Below, one piece after another: positions 63,013 through 64,000 of a DNA stretch of 64,000 nucleotides; the stretch's first letter is position 1; the number at the start of each line of letters is the position of its first letter. Origin of the DNA: Acinetobacter albensis (GTDB taxonomy: Bacteria; Pseudomonadota; Gammaproteobacteria; Pseudomonadales; Moraxellaceae); NCBI RefSeq assembly GCF_900095025.1, contig NZ_FMBK01000002.1, positions 1-64,000 on the forward strand, given 5' to 3'. The notes beneath the pieces are model-generated. The model did not search any database, had not been told where the DNA came from, and saw only the letters and a program-made list of their open reading frames with translations. Both the position numbers and the translations under genes were made by a program.

Positions 63013-64000
63013 TTAATGGCGGGCAGCTTTGCCTTCATCAACGGGTTTAACAATCGGATTCTTTGCCAAAGGTTTTGGTATTTCGGTTAAAGCTAAAGGC
63101 AAGATTTCATCGATGCTTTTAACTGCTTTAATTTCTAAACCAGCTTTGACGTTATCTGGAATTTCCACCAAGTCACGTACATTTTCCTGTGGAATAAAAA
63201 CTAACTTAATTCCACCACGATGTGCCGCAAGCAATTTTTCCTTTAAGCCGCCAATGCGCATGGCACGGCCACCTAGATTAGTTTCACCTGTCATGGCAAT
63301 ATCTGCACGCACTGGAATTCCTGTAAAAGCAGAAACCAAGGCTGTGGTTAATGCCAAACCAGCAGATGGACCATCTTTGGGGGTGGCACCTTCAGGTAAA
63401 TGCACGTGAATATCGGTTTCTTCGAATCGTATAGCTTCTATACCCAACGCATCTGCACGGGTACGAACGACAGTCATGGCAGCGGTAATGGATTCTTTCA
63501 TCACATCACCCAGTGAACCAGTGGTAATGAATTTACCTTTACCTTTTACAGCCGCAACTTCAATAGACAGTAATTCACCGCCGACTGATGTCCAAGCCAA
63601 GCCATTCACATGGCCGACCTGTGCTTCTTCTTCTGCCATACCGTAGTCAAATTTATGTACGCCAAGGTATTCAGATAGATTTTCAGCAGTCACATCAATA
63701 TGCAGGTTTTTGGCTTTTTTGCTAACCGCTTCTTTTACCACTTTACGGGCAATTTTTGACACTTCACGTTCAAGACTACGTACACCTGCTTCACGGGTAT
63801 AGCGACGTACAATGTCACGAATCGCTTCTTCATGAATAGTCAGCTCTTTCGCTCGTAAACCATTGTCCTTAATTGCTTTAGGTACAAGGTAACGATCTGC
63901 AATGTTCACTTTCTCTTCTTCGGTATAACCTGGTAAGCGAATGACTTCCATACGGTCAAGTAAAGCTTCAGGAATATTCATGCTGTTTGCAGTACAGATA
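63013..64000 (-). CDS. lon: Lon ATP-dependent protease (C-terminal part)
   Basis: The minus-strand frame is open to the window edge; about 329 codons of the C-terminal part are visible. The segment CTANSMNIPEALLDRME is the end of the AAA+ module. The proteolytic domain shows the catalytic Ser in PKDGPSAG and the Lys in GGLKEK. It degrades misfolded and regulatory proteins in the cytoplasm. The N-terminal and Walker parts lie outside. A terminator follows the stop. Confidence 0.96.
   Translation of the reverse strand, partial: ICTANSMNIPEALLDRMEVIRLPGYTEEEKVNIADRYLVPKAIKDNGLRAKELTIHEEAIRDIVRRYTREAGVRSLEREVSKIARKVVKEAVSKKAKNLHIDVTAENLSEYLGVHKFDYGMAEEEAQVGHVNGLAWTSVGGELLSIEVAAVKGKGKFITTGSLGDVMKESITAAMTVVRTRADALGIEAIRFEETDIHVHLPEGATPKDGPSAGLALTTALVSAFTGIPVRADIAMTGETNLGGRAMRIGGLKEKLLAAHRGGIKLVFIPQENVRDLVEIPDNVKAGLEIKAVKSIDEILPLALTEIPKPLAKNPIVKPVDEGKAARH

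Overview
The window is a chromosomal segment of an Acinetobacter-like gammaproteobacterium. The evidence is the gltA / sdhCDAB / sucAB-lpd-sucCD block with its own lpd, a GTP-type PEP carboxykinase, the orphan rnfB-nth pair, the gdhA and sdhA protein sequences, and low G+C with A/T-rich spacers. The species cannot be fixed by eye. Both ends are cut: a small minus-strand gene enters at base 1, and lon runs off the right end.

Layout. (1) 1-8285 is accessory DNA: a lipoprotein-like gene, a decayed IS256-family transposase, then a very A/T-rich five-gene operon (1554-7774) encoding a small helical protein, a GASH-like helical protein, two P-loop GTPases and an 873-residue GAP1-like protein. This fits the GTPase-centred biological-conflict systems predicted by comparative genomics, and is the most interesting locus here. 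(2) 8286-12197 holds a small hypothetical gene and a three-gene set: PF10118-type metal-dependent hydrolase, SDR oxidoreductase and Baeyer-Villiger-type monooxygenase. (3) 12276-26607 is the TCA-cycle hub, with gltA divergent from sdhCDAB across about 1 kb, followed by sucAB-lpd and sucCD. (4) 27086-29663 is cysDN (sulfate activation), followed by an A/T-rich DUF4238 gene, a quinone oxidoreductase, a small ORF and a WYL regulator. (5) 33459-33630 carries tRNA-Leu(TAA) and tRNA-Cys(GCA). (6) 33782-36024 has folD, a methyltransferase and a lipoprotein. (7) 36369-40593 is glpK-glpR-glpD (glycerol use), facing pckG (gluconeogenesis). (8) 42927-47806 has a lipid-kinase/phosphoesterase pair, groES-groL behind a sigma-32-like promoter, and two NlpE-type lipoproteins. 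(9) 48703-64000 is mostly housekeeping: acyltransferase, rsmD-mrdA, a DUF445 protein, adk, nth-rnfB, gdhA, ygiD, rlmH, an M28 peptidase and lon, with several small lipoproteins.

Functionally, the core connects carbon flow. Glycerol enters through GlpK/GlpD, PEP is drawn from oxaloacetate by PckG, acetyl-CoA is oxidised by GltA, Sdh, 2-oxoglutarate dehydrogenase and SucCD, and 2-oxoglutarate is aminated by GdhA. No rRNA genes, CRISPR arrays, intact transposases or prophage were seen. Function calls come from motifs and remembered family sequences; no database search was run.
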